Of a DNA stretch of 46,859 bases, positions 32,383 to 40,982 are shown one piece after another. Each line of letters begins with the position of its first letter. The stretch's first letter is position 1. The notes under the pieces were generated by a model. It was not told the DNA's origin. It worked only from the letters and a program-made list of their open reading frames with translations, and ran no database searches. The stretch lies in NCBI GenBank assembly GCA_944323335.1, contig CALUSB010000016.1, forward strand, positions 1 through 46,859, read 5' to 3'. The position numbers and the translations under genes were made by a program. Origin of the DNA: Candidatus Gastranaerophilales bacterium (GTDB lineage: Bacteria > Cyanobacteriota > Vampirovibrionia > Gastranaerophilales > Gastranaerophilaceae).

Positions 32383-33243
32383 ATGGCTATTGTGGTTAAC
32401 ACAAACATTCAATCAATTAAGGTTCAAAACAACTTAAACAGCGTTACAGACGCTATGAACCAAGCAATGGAGAGAATGACTACCGGTTTGAAAATTAACT
32501 CTGCTGCAGATGACGCTGCAGGATTAGTAATTTCAAAAGGTATTGAAGTTCAAACTCGCGGTACTCAAGTTGCAAAAAGCAATGCTCAATCAGGTATTAA
32601 CTTATTGCAAACTGCTGAAGGCAACCTTGCTGTTATGCAAGACAACTTTATGAGAATTCGTGACTTGACTCTTCAAGCTATGAACGGCGGTCAAACTGAG
32701 GAGCAGTTGGCTGCTATGCAAGAAGAAGCTACAGCGCGCTTAGCTGAAATTGACAGAATCGCAACAGGTGCTAAGTTTAACACATTTGACCTGTTTGGCG
32801 GTGCTACTCATGATGGCGCAGACGAAAAAGTAACTCTTCAAATTGGCACAGGTTCAGATAGCGCTACAAACACTCTTGAAATTTCAGATGTGTTTAATGA
32901 CGCTCATGTTTCAACTTTAACAGGTCAGGCTGCATTTACTTCAAGTTTTGTAGGTACTGATTTGGCTGCTATGCAAGACCAACTTGACCAACTTGATGTT
33001 GCAATTACTGAAATTTCATCAAGAAGAGGTACAATTGGTGCAGTATCTAACAGATTAAGTTCTGCAATGGAACAATTAGATACTCAATATGAAAACCTCT
33101 CAGCTGCAAATTCACGTATTAAAGATGCTGACATCGCTACAGAATCATCTAACTACACTCAAAACTCAATTCTGCAACAAGCATCTGCAGCTCTATTGGT
33201 TCAAGCAAACCAACAACCAAACATTGCATTGTCATTAATATAA
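32383..33243 (+). CDS. Flagellin (copy 2)
   Basis: A 286-aa paralogue of copy 1, shorter by four residues in the variable centre. The N-terminal 130 residues are nearly identical. The last part (32980-33233) is identical in DNA over 254 nt to 31932-32185, including third codon positions. The centre (THDGADEKVTLQIGTGSDSA and the FTSSFVGTDLAAMQ segment) differs. This pattern points to tandem duplication with later gene conversion of the ends. It has its own promoter motif, CsrA-type site and Shine-Dalgarno, so the two flagellins can be set separately. Confidence 0.97.
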   Translation: MAIVVNTNIQSIKVQNNLNSVTDAMNQAMERMTTGLKINSAADDAAGLVISKGIEVQTRGTQVAKSNAQSGINLLQTAEGNLAVMQDNFMRIRDLTLQAMNGGQTEEQLAAMQEEATARLAEIDRIATGAKFNTFDLFGGATHDGADEKVTLQIGTGSDSATNTLEISDVFNDAHVSTLTGQAAFTSSFVGTDLAAMQDQLDQLDVAITEISSRRGTIGAVSNRLSSAMEQLDTQYENLSAANSRIKDADIATESSNYTQNSILQQASAALLVQANQQPNIALSLI

Positions 33244-33268
33244 TTTTGACAGATGTATTTAGATTTTT

Positions 33269-33296
33269 ACCCCCTTGCTTTATATGGCTTGGGGGT
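33269..33296. terminator. Terminator between flagellin 2 and the convergent TPR gene
   Basis: ACCCCC (33269-33274) and GGGGGT (33291-33296) form the base of the stem, with partial inner pairing. A T-rich stretch follows on the plus strand. It overlaps the 3' end of the minus-strand TPR gene (stop at 33280). Confidence 0.7.
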
Positions 33297-33888
33297 TTAT
33301 TTTTTGCTCTATTATTTTTCTAAATTGAATGGCAGGATAGTAATCTTGTACTGATTTTAGTGTTTCATTTATGCTTTTTAGTGCACTTTTATAATCTTGT
33401 TCAAGATAGTAGGACTGTGCTTCTATAAAATGCGCCTCGGGGTCTCCGTAAAAAAGTTTTTTTGATTCTGATAAAAATTTGTGTACAAGATTTAAATATC
33501 CGTTAGCAAATAATGCGCGAGCTATGAATTTATATGTTTCAGGATTTGACCTTACTAAAATATCGCAAGCGCTTATGAGGTTTTCTGCCCAATCAAGATG
33601 TCTGCTTTGTATGAAAAGATTGATATATACTTCTAAAAATGCTCTTACCTGAAAAAATGTCGGGCGCTCTTTAATTTTTAAATCGATAATATTTAATACT
33701 ATAAGCCCCCATTTTGTTGCGATATCAGGGTCTTTTTCTTTTGTCCAGAAGTTTTTAGCCAGTTCCTTATCTCCGCATAAAAGCGCGCATAAACCGCACT
33801 GATAGTTAAGGTTTAGCTCCTTGAACAATTTAAGTGCCTGTTTATAATCCCCTTTGTAGAAAAAATCTTTTGCAAGTTCTTCTGACAT
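33280..33888 (-). CDS. TPR-type helical repeat protein downstream of csrA
   Basis: A 202-aa soluble protein with TPR-like helix pairs. The clearest are near the N terminus (AKDFFYKGDYKQALKLFKEL) and the C terminus (AHFIEAQSYYLEQDYKSALK). Alternating aromatic and alanine residues continue in the middle (RHLDWAENLISACDILVRSN). No signal peptide or membrane helix. It starts 1 nt after the csrA stop (TAA-T-ATG), so it is coupled to csrA-fliW. A role as chaperone or adaptor in flagellin or filament assembly is suggested by position only. Confidence 0.75.
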   Translation of the reverse strand: MSEELAKDFFYKGDYKQALKLFKELNLNYQCGLCALLCGDKELAKNFWTKEKDPDIATKWGLIVLNIIDLKIKERPTFFQVRAFLEVYINLFIQSRHLDWAENLISACDILVRSNPETYKFIARALFANGYLNLVHKFLSESKKLFYGDPEAHFIEAQSYYLEQDYKSALKSINETLKSVQDYYPAIQFRKIIEQKINPQAI

Positions 33889-33889
33889 A

Positions 33890-34153
33890 TTACTGCTTAT
33901 GTTTAAATTTATCTGCTATATTAAAGCTTTTTGCACTTGGTGTATTTATGTTATCAAGTACTTTAACATCAGATATTTTGGACTGCTCGTTTGCTTTTTT
34001 AATTTCTCTGTATATCTCTTCTCTGAATACCTGAACATGGTTTGGCGCTTTTATGCCTATTTTAACCGCATTTTTATATGTTTCAAGTATAACCACTTCA
34101 ATATCATCGTTTATGATAAGTTTTTGGTTTAATTTTCTTGTTAAAATAAGCAT
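33890..34153 (-). CDS. csrA: Carbon storage regulator CsrA
   Basis: An 87-aa protein whose first 60 residues are standard CsrA (MLILTRKLNQKLIINDDIEV, IGIKAPNHVQVFREEIYREI). The RNA-contacting arginine in TRK and the VFREE arginine are present. The C-terminal 25 residues form a polar tail longer than in E. coli CsrA (61 aa). It binds GGA motifs in mRNA leaders to block translation. Its ATG overlaps the fliW stop, and candidate target sites are in both flagellin leaders just upstream of this cluster. Confidence 0.96.
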   Translation of the reverse strand: MLILTRKLNQKLIINDDIEVVILETYKNAVKIGIKAPNHVQVFREEIYREIKKANEQSKISDVKVLDNINTPSAKSFNIADKFKHKQ

Positions 34154-34626
34154 TATTTTGCACCCTCATCAGACTTTTTTTCTTGTTTTTCAAAAAGAGG
34201 ATGCCTTACAGGGAGTTTCGAGTCTTTTAGTATTACCTGCATTGCATTATTGTTTGTAGTGTTAATTACAATGGGCGCTAAAAGGTTTATTGTAGCTGCT
34301 TGAGGGTTAATTTGAGGTATTGTTACTATATTTATTGCAAGGATTTCATCAGCACTCTTGACACCTAGAGTTTGTGCGTCCTCATCACTTAATTCAAATT
34401 GATAATCAATATTAAAATAACTGCAAAGAGTTACAGGAAAAGCTAAATCCATATCTTCCATTGACTGAAGCCATTTAAAAGGCGAATCGGGTCTGTAGTC
34501 AATAAGTGTAAAGCGTTTATGTTCACTGTAGCCGATAATCGGTGAAACAAAGTTAAACAAAAGATTATTGTCTACCTCTACCTCTCCAAAGCGGCTTGTT
34601 TTGATTTTCTCTAAGTTTTTTTCCAT
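34153..34626 (-). CDS. fliW: Flagellar assembly factor FliW
   Basis: A 157-aa FliW. The recognisable stretches are TSRFGEVEVDNNLLFNFVSP, IIGYSEHKRFTLID and PFKWLQSMEDMDLAFPV. NLLAPIVINTTNNNAMQVIL follows near the end. In Bacillus and Campylobacter FliW binds either flagellin or CsrA. Excess flagellin frees CsrA, which then represses flagellin translation. The gene overlaps csrA (ATGA-type) and lies about 1 kb from the flagellin genes, exactly the expected partners. It is 18 nt downstream of the secreted TPR gene. Confidence 0.95.
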   Translation of the reverse strand: MEKNLEKIKTSRFGEVEVDNNLLFNFVSPIIGYSEHKRFTLIDYRPDSPFKWLQSMEDMDLAFPVTLCSYFNIDYQFELSDEDAQTLGVKSADEILAINIVTIPQINPQAATINLLAPIVINTTNNNAMQVILKDSKLPVRHPLFEKQEKKSDEGAK

Positions 34627-34644
34627 AATTTTCTCTGTTTTAAA

Positions 34645-35442
34645 TTAAAACCCCGGCATAGCCTGATTCATAAGCATTGTTTGAATTATCTCAGGGCTTA
34701 TATTTGAGTTTGATGTACCGTTTTTTTGTGCCATAAGATATGGCAGCATATTTAAAAAGTTGTTGTTATTTGTGTTTTGATTTATGCCCATCATGCTCAT
34801 TTGAGCTGCTTGCGGGCTGATAAATGAGTTATTGTAAACTTGTGCTGCAGGATTGTAGCCTACTTTTGCAAGAATTTTAACAGCGGCTGCAATTTGAGCA
34901 TCCGTTGGTTCTAATTCGTCTTTAGCGTCATTTATAAATCTGTAGTCTTCCATGTTAGGGAATTTATCCGCATTAAATGTGTCTTTTATGTCTTTAAGCT
35001 CTCTTTTTTCGAGATTTTTCTTTAAATCGGGGTGCAAAAATTCTCCTGATTTAATAAATTCATCCATTTCTTTGTCTTCATCGCTCAATTTTGCGCCGCA
35101 GATTTTATCATCGGGCATTTCAAGGCAAACAAGAGCTTTTTGCGAATATTTTGTAAGGACTTTTTCGCTGTTTTGGTCAACTACTTGTTGATAGTATTTT
35201 TTTGCTTCTTCTTTAAGACCTATTTTTGTGTAAACAAGAGCAAGATAGTATTTTGCAAGTATATCATTTGGATTTTTCTTTAGCGCTGCTTCCATATCTT
35301 GAATACAGCCTGTGTAGTTTGCTTTTTTGTAGTTAGAAATTCCTGAGTAAACCTGAGCGCTTACTGACTTGGTTGCTGCGCAACTTGCTGCATAGCCCCC
35401 GATTATTAAAAAGCATAATATTGAACATGCGATTTTTTTCAT
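34645..35442 (-). CDS. Secreted TPR protein upstream of fliW
   Basis: A 265-aa protein with a signal peptide (KKIACSILCFLIIGGYAASC). A cysteine sits near the cleavage point, but the residues before it (YAAS) are a poor lipobox, so a lipoprotein is possible and not shown. Residues 30-115 carry about two TPR units (GISNYKKANYTGCIQDMEAA, NDILAKYYLALVYTKIGLKE). The rest is polar and asparagine/glutamine-rich (SMMGINQNTNNNNFLNMLPY) with a disordered look. It is the first gene of the operon with fliW, csrA and a second TPR gene. It may help envelope-spanning flagellar parts, but no homolog is recognised. Confidence 0.75.
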   Translation of the reverse strand: MKKIACSILCFLIIGGYAASCAATKSVSAQVYSGISNYKKANYTGCIQDMEAALKKNPNDILAKYYLALVYTKIGLKEEAKKYYQQVVDQNSEKVLTKYSQKALVCLEMPDDKICGAKLSDEDKEMDEFIKSGEFLHPDLKKNLEKRELKDIKDTFNADKFPNMEDYRFINDAKDELEPTDAQIAAAVKILAKVGYNPAAQVYNNSFISPQAAQMSMMGINQNTNNNNFLNMLPYLMAQKNGTSNSNISPEIIQTMLMNQAMPGF

Positions 35443-35656
35443 AAAGTAAACAAACCTCTTTTTCTATATTTTATAATGTTTTCTTGTTAAAAGACAAGTG
35501 TTTTATATATTTTTACGTTATTTTTTTTACGTTTTTAAACGGATTTTACTAATTTTCATACAAAAAGAGTAAAAAACTCAAAATCACTGTATTAAATTTA
35601 TCCTCAACGATATAATATAACATGTTTTTGTATAGTAATATCTTCGGGACACTAAA

Positions 35657-35887
35657 ATGAAAATTAAAATCAGAGAAACGGCAAAAGAAAAAAAAGGCTA
35701 CAGTTTGTATAAACTTGCTAAAGAACTTAATCTTCCGCAGCAGACGGTTTACTCTTGGGCAAACGGCAGAACACAGCCTTCTTATGAGAATATGGACAGA
35801 CTATGTGAGGCTCTTGAGTGCACCATTGCAGACTTGCTTGAGTGTGAGCCGATTCAGCATAAATTAAACTTAAGAAGCATAGGTTAG
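35657..35887 (+). CDS. XRE-family helix-turn-helix regulator (Cro/CI type)
   Basis: A 76-aa single-domain DNA-binding protein. GYSLYKLAKELNLPQQTVYS is the helix-turn-helix, followed by WANGRTQPSYENMDRLCEAL and the ECTIADLLE ending of the HTH_3 domain. Small regulators of this kind act as dimers on nearby operators. Its own upstream region contains CGTTT-TT-AAACG (35530-35541) and a repeated TTTTTACGTT, which could be operators. The stop codon overlaps that of the convergent C_GCAxxG_C_C gene by 4 nt. Confidence 0.88.
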   Translation: MKIKIRETAKEKKGYSLYKLAKELNLPQQTVYSWANGRTQPSYENMDRLCEALECTIADLLECEPIQHKLNLRSIG

Positions 35888-36297
35888 ACTTTAGATTTTT
35901 CGCGCTCTAAGATGTTATTTAGAATTGTAGCGCAACTTTGAACCATATTTGAGCAGTGCGACTTTCTTTCTTTTGAATGAAAGTCAAATCCTGCTGATAG
36001 TACTCTGCAACAAGTCGCTTTGTGTGATTTTTTAAATTCTTCTATAAATTCTTTTGCTATAGTGCGGGCAGTGTTTGTTTTTTCTTTACCAAAAAGGTAG
36101 CCTATAACTATTTGTGAGCCTGCAATAGCCCCGCACAGACATCCTGAGCCCATGCCGCCCGAGAATGATGTTGCAACACTTAGGAGTTCTCTTGGAACTA
36201 TGTTTAATTCAATTGCTGCCATAACAACGCTTTCTGAGCATGAGTATCCTTTATTTAAAAAATTATCTACAGCGATTTGAGCCAGTTTGTTATCCAT
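35884..36297 (-). CDS. C_GCAxxG_C_C family redox-type protein
   Basis: A 137-aa protein of the family named after its spaced cysteines. GYSCSESVV, GSGCLCGAIAGSQIVIG, ATCCRVL, SHCSNMVQSCATIL make up the pattern (Cys, then GCxxGAxxG, then Cys-Cys, then two late Cys). Members are common in strict anaerobes and often neighbour redox regulators. Function is not established, but metal binding or electron transfer is suspected. The ATG at 36297 has a GGAGAG site. It is convergent with the XRE gene, with stop codons overlapping by 4 nt. Confidence 0.88.
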   Translation of the reverse strand: MDNKLAQIAVDNFLNKGYSCSESVVMAAIELNIVPRELLSVATSFSGGMGSGCLCGAIAGSQIVIGYLFGKEKTNTARTIAKEFIEEFKKSHKATCCRVLSAGFDFHSKERKSHCSNMVQSCATILNNILEREKSKV

Positions 36298-36339
36298 TTT
36301 TTACTCTCCAAATAATTACTTTAATAATATAGCATAAAA

Positions 36340-36368
36340 AAGGGGGACACCTGATTTGGTTCCCCCTT
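36340..36368 (-). terminator. Terminator at the end of the SLH-gene 3' region
   Basis: On the minus strand AAGGGGGA (36368-36361) pairs with TCCCCCTT (36347-36340), with inner ACC/GGT pairs and a TTTTTT tail. It lies about 300 nt after the SLH gene stop. Two further small hairpins (36369-36383, ACCTC/GAGGT; 36391-36404, GCGCT/AGCGC) precede it in transcription. Confidence 0.85.
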
Positions 36369-36414
36369 ACCTCAATGCGAGGTTTTAGCAGCGCTAAGAA
36401 GCGCAATTTTTATT

Positions 36415-36667
36415 AAAAGCTCAAGATTTCACCCTGTTTTTGTTTGGCTCCTGTGGGTATCTCGCGCCGTTGCGCTCGATTATCCTACGTCGCCTGTCAA
36501 CGGTTTCATCTTTCGCTTTTTCAACAAAAGCTCAAGATTTCACCCTGTTATTGTTTGGCTCCTGTGGGTATCTCGCGCCGTTGCGCTCGATTATCCTACG
36601 TCGCCTGTCAACGGTTTCATCTTTCGCTTTTTCAACAAAAGCTCAAGATTTCACCCTGTTTTTGTTT
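36415..36667. repeat. 111-bp tandem repeat, 2.3 copies
   Basis: Units at 36415-36525 and 36526-36636 differ at one position that I can see (GTTTTTG against GTTATTG). A partial third unit covers 36637-36667. It fills the gap between the C_GCAxxG_C_C gene and the SLH gene. The unit is much richer in GC than the surrounding intergenic DNA and contains CTCGCGCCGTTGCGCTC. A stretch of the unit (TCGCCTGTCAACGGTT) recurs with two changes at 46830-46845, so it belongs to a dispersed family. Confidence 0.9.
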
Positions 36668-38564
36668 ATTCTCCAAAGGCGATGGTAACTTTTTCTTTAG
36701 GGTTAACTTTAGAAATTGCCATACCGTTTGGGTCTACAAGGTATGTGAGTTCATCAGCCGAAGTTTGAAGAGTACCAAGGGTGCCTGAAAGGGCTGTTCT
36801 TGTCAGGTCAACAGGAGCTTTGAAAGCAGTTTTTAAGCCGTCTTGGTAGCTTCTGCCTGCTGCTCTGAATTTACCTGATAACAATTCGCCCGTACCTGTG
36901 CCTGCTTGGTCAAACAGAGCTTCAGTTGCGTTAGCAAGACCGATAGCCGCACCGCCCACTGTTCTTCCTGCTGTACCTATAACTGAACCTACCCAAGTGA
37001 ATGGGAATTCAATAGCGCGTACAAGGAAGTTAACATCTTTTTGTTTTTGTACCATAGCGGTGTGAACCTGTCTTGGCAGCATTTCTTTGCATTTTCCGTA
37101 AGAAATTTCATTAAATGAAAGTTTAAGTGCGCCGGAGTTGCATTTTGAAGGACGTACAACTTCGGTTACTTTACCTCTTACAGTTGAACCGCAAGGGAAT
37201 GTAGTACCGTTAATTGTAATTTCATTTAATGTTTTTGCAGCAAATTGTTCGCCTACGTTTGCGTTTTTAGCGTTGATAATATCGTTCATTGAAAGCTCAA
37301 GAGTAGGGATTTTTACGCATTGTTCTTTTTCAACGAACATTTTTTCTGTTTTTTCGCAAGGTGCACAAGCTGATTTAACTTCATTGTCATATCCGCCTGC
37401 TACACGTACGCCTTGAAGCATTGAGCTGATTTCAGCTCTTGTTGCTTTTTGGTTAGGACGAATCTTTGAGCTTGCTTCGTCTTTAAGTGCGCCGTTGTCA
37501 ATTGCTTTTGCTACACATTCTCTTGCCCAAGTGGGAACTTGATTTCCGTCTGTGTATTTTGACAATATTTCATCGGCTTTGCATTGGTCCATAGGGCAGT
37601 TAATGCCTTTTGAAAGTATTGCAAGAGCTTCTGTTCTTGTGATGTTGCCGTTAGGTTTAAATAAGCCGTTAGTATAACCTTCTATCATATCAGCGCCAAC
37701 ACCTTTGTTGATGGCTTCGTAAGCCCAGTGAGACTTAGGTACGTCAGGGAAGTTGCCTGCTTCTGTTAAGCATTGGTCTTCAAGATTGTAGCCTTTTACA
37801 ACCATTGTAGCCATCTCGGCTCTTGATACGTTTTTGTTAGGTTTAAAGAATTTATCGGGATAACCTACAACTATACACTGTTCGGTCAAGCGGTTAATAT
37901 CAGCGCTTGCCCAGTAGTTATCGGGAACATCGGGATACATTTGTTCGCCAATGTCGGCTGCCATACCTGTAATATTAGGTATTTCTTCTTTAATTACCTT
38001 TTTTGCATCCATACTTGTCGGTGAAGACACGTTTGGAGCAGGATTGCAGTCTGTTTTTGGCAAATCTTGAATAATGGGTGCCGCAGCGCCTGTAGTGCAT
38101 GAATCATCAACCATTACGCCGTTGTATGCTTCAAGCATGTTGTCGTTAATAATTGCAGTATTTGCATTTTCTCCGACAATTGCTTCATTGGCGTTAGAAT
38201 AGATTGAGTTAGGATAAGCGTATGTTTGGGCTTTAGATAGCGGTGCTTGTTCATACGCGGGAGCTGCTGCTCCTGTGTCGCATCCGCAGTCATTTTTTGG
38301 CATATCGCATCCGCAATCCGGTGCCGGTGCTGCTGCGCCTGTTTCACAAGGGTCGCATTTGTGCTTTTTCTTCTTTTCTTTTTTGCATTTGCAAGGTGTT
38401 TGATTACATTTTTTGCAAACAGCAGTTTCAGGGGTTACTTTTTGAACCGTAGAGTCGGGGCAGCCGCAGTCGTTATTAAGAGGGCATGCGGCAAAGCTTA
38501 CCGGTACGGTAAGAGCAAACACAGAGGCAGCTGTTGCGCAAAGTACGAATTTTTTAATAGTCAT
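36666..38564 (-). CDS. SLH-domain envelope protein with cysteine-rich N-terminal region
   Basis: A 632-aa exported protein from the ATG at 38564, which follows a strong AGGAGG. A longer reading from 38639 is in frame but would start inside a hairpin. Signal peptide 1-25 (KKFVLCATAASVFALTVPVS). Residues 26-100 are cysteine-rich (NNDCGCPDS, CKKCNQTPCKCKKEKKKKHK). TGAAAP occurs three times after Cys-x-containing turns. Three SLH domains follow at about 210-258 (YPDVPDNYWASADINRL), 272-320 (FPDVPKSHWAYEAINKG) and 336-385. SLH domains bind cell-wall polymers, in cyanobacteria-like diderms linking outer membrane to peptidoglycan. The C-terminal 200 residues have a beta-like part and glycine/alanine-rich helices (VIGTAGRTVGGAAIGLANAT). 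It has no OprB-type porin barrel. Confidence 0.88.
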   Translation of the reverse strand: MTIKKFVLCATAASVFALTVPVSFAACPLNNDCGCPDSTVQKVTPETAVCKKCNQTPCKCKKEKKKKHKCDPCETGAAAPAPDCGCDMPKNDCGCDTGAAAPAYEQAPLSKAQTYAYPNSIYSNANEAIVGENANTAIINDNMLEAYNGVMVDDSCTTGAAAPIIQDLPKTDCNPAPNVSSPTSMDAKKVIKEEIPNITGMAADIGEQMYPDVPDNYWASADINRLTEQCIVVGYPDKFFKPNKNVSRAEMATMVVKGYNLEDQCLTEAGNFPDVPKSHWAYEAINKGVGADMIEGYTNGLFKPNGNITRTEALAILSKGINCPMDQCKADEILSKYTDGNQVPTWARECVAKAIDNGALKDEASSKIRPNQKATRAEISSMLQGVRVAGGYDNEVKSACAPCEKTEKMFVEKEQCVKIPTLELSMNDIINAKNANVGEQFAAKTLNEITINGTTFPCGSTVRGKVTEVVRPSKCNSGALKLSFNEISYGKCKEMLPRQVHTAMVQKQKDVNFLVRAIEFPFTWVGSVIGTAGRTVGGAAIGLANATEALFDQAGTGTGELLSGKFRAAGRSYQDGLKTAFKAPVDLTRTALSGTLGTLQTSADELTYLVDPNGMAISKVNPKEKVTIAFGE

Positions 38565-38602
38565 TTCTCCTCCTTTATTGAAAGACATGTTTATTTTGAA
38601 CA

Positions 38603-38639
38603 TAAAAAATGCATAACTCATTTTTCTTGAATTATGCAT
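38603..38639 (-). terminator. Terminator-like hairpin in the SLH gene leader
   Basis: ATGCATAACTCA (38609-38620) and TGAATTATGCAT (38628-38639) pair over 12 bp with one mismatch, around a 7-nt loop. On the minus strand the stem runs into TTTTTT (38608-38603). It lies 39 nt upstream of the SLH ATG, so it ends the upstream transcript or acts as an attenuator. Confidence 0.6.
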
Positions 38640-38718
38640 TTTCTAAACTATATCTTCATTACCATAAAAGGTTATCTGAAAGGACTATTTAAATTACCTT
38701 ATCTAGGCTAAAGACTAT

Positions 38719-39030
38719 CTAAATTTCAGAGATTAAGTAATTTGCAATCCATTGAAATTCGCGAGATTCCATAGCAAGTTTTCTCAAGGGGGCAATTGAG
38801 CATTCGCCAAGTCTTATAAGGCTCATTGCAATAACGCCTCTTTGAGTGCCTTTTGCATTTTGAAGTCTGTCTACAAGAAGATTTGCAATGCTGTCACCCA
38901 TACCAACTATACGATTTTCAACATCACTTTTTGTTTTTTGGTCTGCGTCAATAAGCATTTTAAGTAATGTATCCAATTTTGTTTCTTTATCTTCAACAAT
39001 AGTTCTTGTAGGGTTTAAAACTGCTTGCAT
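38719..39030 (-). CDS. Small HEAT-like helical protein
   Basis: A 103-aa soluble protein without signal or membrane helix. Helices separated by short turns (LDTLLKMLIDADQKTKSDVE, IANLLVDRLQNAKGTQRGVI, SLIRLGECSIAPLRKLAMES) resemble two or three HEAT/armadillo repeats, most like PBS-lyase or HEAT_2 units. The function is unknown. The ATG has an AGGAGA site. It lies upstream of the SLH gene on the same strand, separated by a terminator-like hairpin, and is divergent from enolase. Confidence 0.72.
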   Translation of the reverse strand: MQAVLNPTRTIVEDKETKLDTLLKMLIDADQKTKSDVENRIVGMGDSIANLLVDRLQNAKGTQRGVIAMSLIRLGECSIAPLRKLAMESREFQWIANYLISEI

Positions 39031-39135
39031 TTCATTTCTCCTGATTAACTTCTTTTAAAGTATAATCCAAAAAAATATAAAACCCTGTTTTGTTTATACA
39101 ATCTTTATATCTGCATAAAGATAATTTAAAAAGTG

Positions 39136-40519
<1,384 letters not shown>

Positions 40520-40540
40520 TCCATAGATAATAAAGCTTAT

Positions 40541-40570
40541 AAGGTGCACTTTTAAAAAAAGGTGCACCTT
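40541..40570 (+). terminator. Terminator after eno
   Basis: AAGGTGCAC (40541-40549) pairs with GTGCACCTT (40562-40570) and is followed by TTTT. Inner TTT/AAA pairs lengthen the stem. Confidence 0.9.
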
Positions 40571-40628
40571 TTTTGAACATTTTTTATTCCATGCTCGTTA
40601 TATATTTGTAGGAGTAAGGGATTTAAAT

Positions 40629-40925
40629 ATGAAAAAAATAGCTGCGATATTTATCATTTTCGGTTTTCTTTTTGTAACTTCATCTCCCTCATTTGCAAAA
40701 TGTTCTAATGTAGGCTCTGTTGTAGGAGGAGTTGTAGCAGGTGTTGCAATTGGTGCTATTGCAACAGGAGCGCTCTCAAGACCTTGCAATCATCCTGCGC
40801 CGCCACCGCCACCGCACAGAGGCCCTCATAAAAAGGGACATTGGCATAAAGGTTATTATTATAGACCATGTTGTGCAAGTTATGCTTATCCCGCCTATAT
40901 TAATTACAGTTGGAGAATAAGATAA
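40629..40925 (+). CDS. Small secreted protein with glycine zipper and His/Pro-rich tail
   Basis: A 98-aa protein with a signal peptide (KKIAAIFIIFGFLFVTSSPS, cleavage after SFA). A glycine-zipper segment (VGSVVGGVVAGVAIGAIATG) follows and may insert in or lie on a membrane. The tail is PAPPPPPHRGPHKKGHWHKG and then tyrosine- and cysteine-rich. The histidines and cysteines suggest metal binding. Six prolines in a row would call for EF-P, which is encoded at 27462. The ATG has AGGAGTAAGG upstream. No specific family is recognised. It stands alone between eno and hydG. Confidence 0.75.
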   Translation: MKKIAAIFIIFGFLFVTSSPSFAKCSNVGSVVGGVVAGVAIGAIATGALSRPCNHPAPPPPPHRGPHKKGHWHKGYYYRPCCASYAYPAYINYSWRIR

Positions 40926-40949
40926 AATTTTATTGCCTTTTTTATTAAG

Positions 40950-40958
40950 TGATATAAT
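40950..40958 (+). promoter_or_regulatory. Extended -10 promoter of hydG
   Basis: TGA-TATAAT at 40950-40958, a perfect extended -10. The predicted start near 40965 gives an 18-nt leader with GAGAGG as ribosome site before the ATG at 40983. Confidence 0.6.
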
Positions 40959-40982
40959 GTTGCTTGTAAGAGAGGTAGTAAT

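Noticed and set aside
34645-35442. Lipoprotein call for the TPR protein upstream of fliW
   Set aside because: A cysteine is near the cleavage point, but the preceding residues do not fit a lipobox, so only a signal peptide is claimed.
36415-36667. CRISPR array
   Set aside because: The units are 111 bp and directly abutting, with no unique spacers between short repeats and no cas genes nearby.
36440-36788. Overlapping plus-strand ORFs (82 and 114 aa) made of a repeated 37-residue peptide
   Set aside because: They are products of the 111-bp tandem repeat, whose length is divisible by three. There is no ribosome site, both frames are equally open, and the longer one runs antisense into the SLH gene.
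38565-38639. Longer SLH protein reading from 38639
   Set aside because: It starts inside a hairpin and has no ribosome site, whereas AGGAGG precedes ATG 38564 and the signal peptide begins there.
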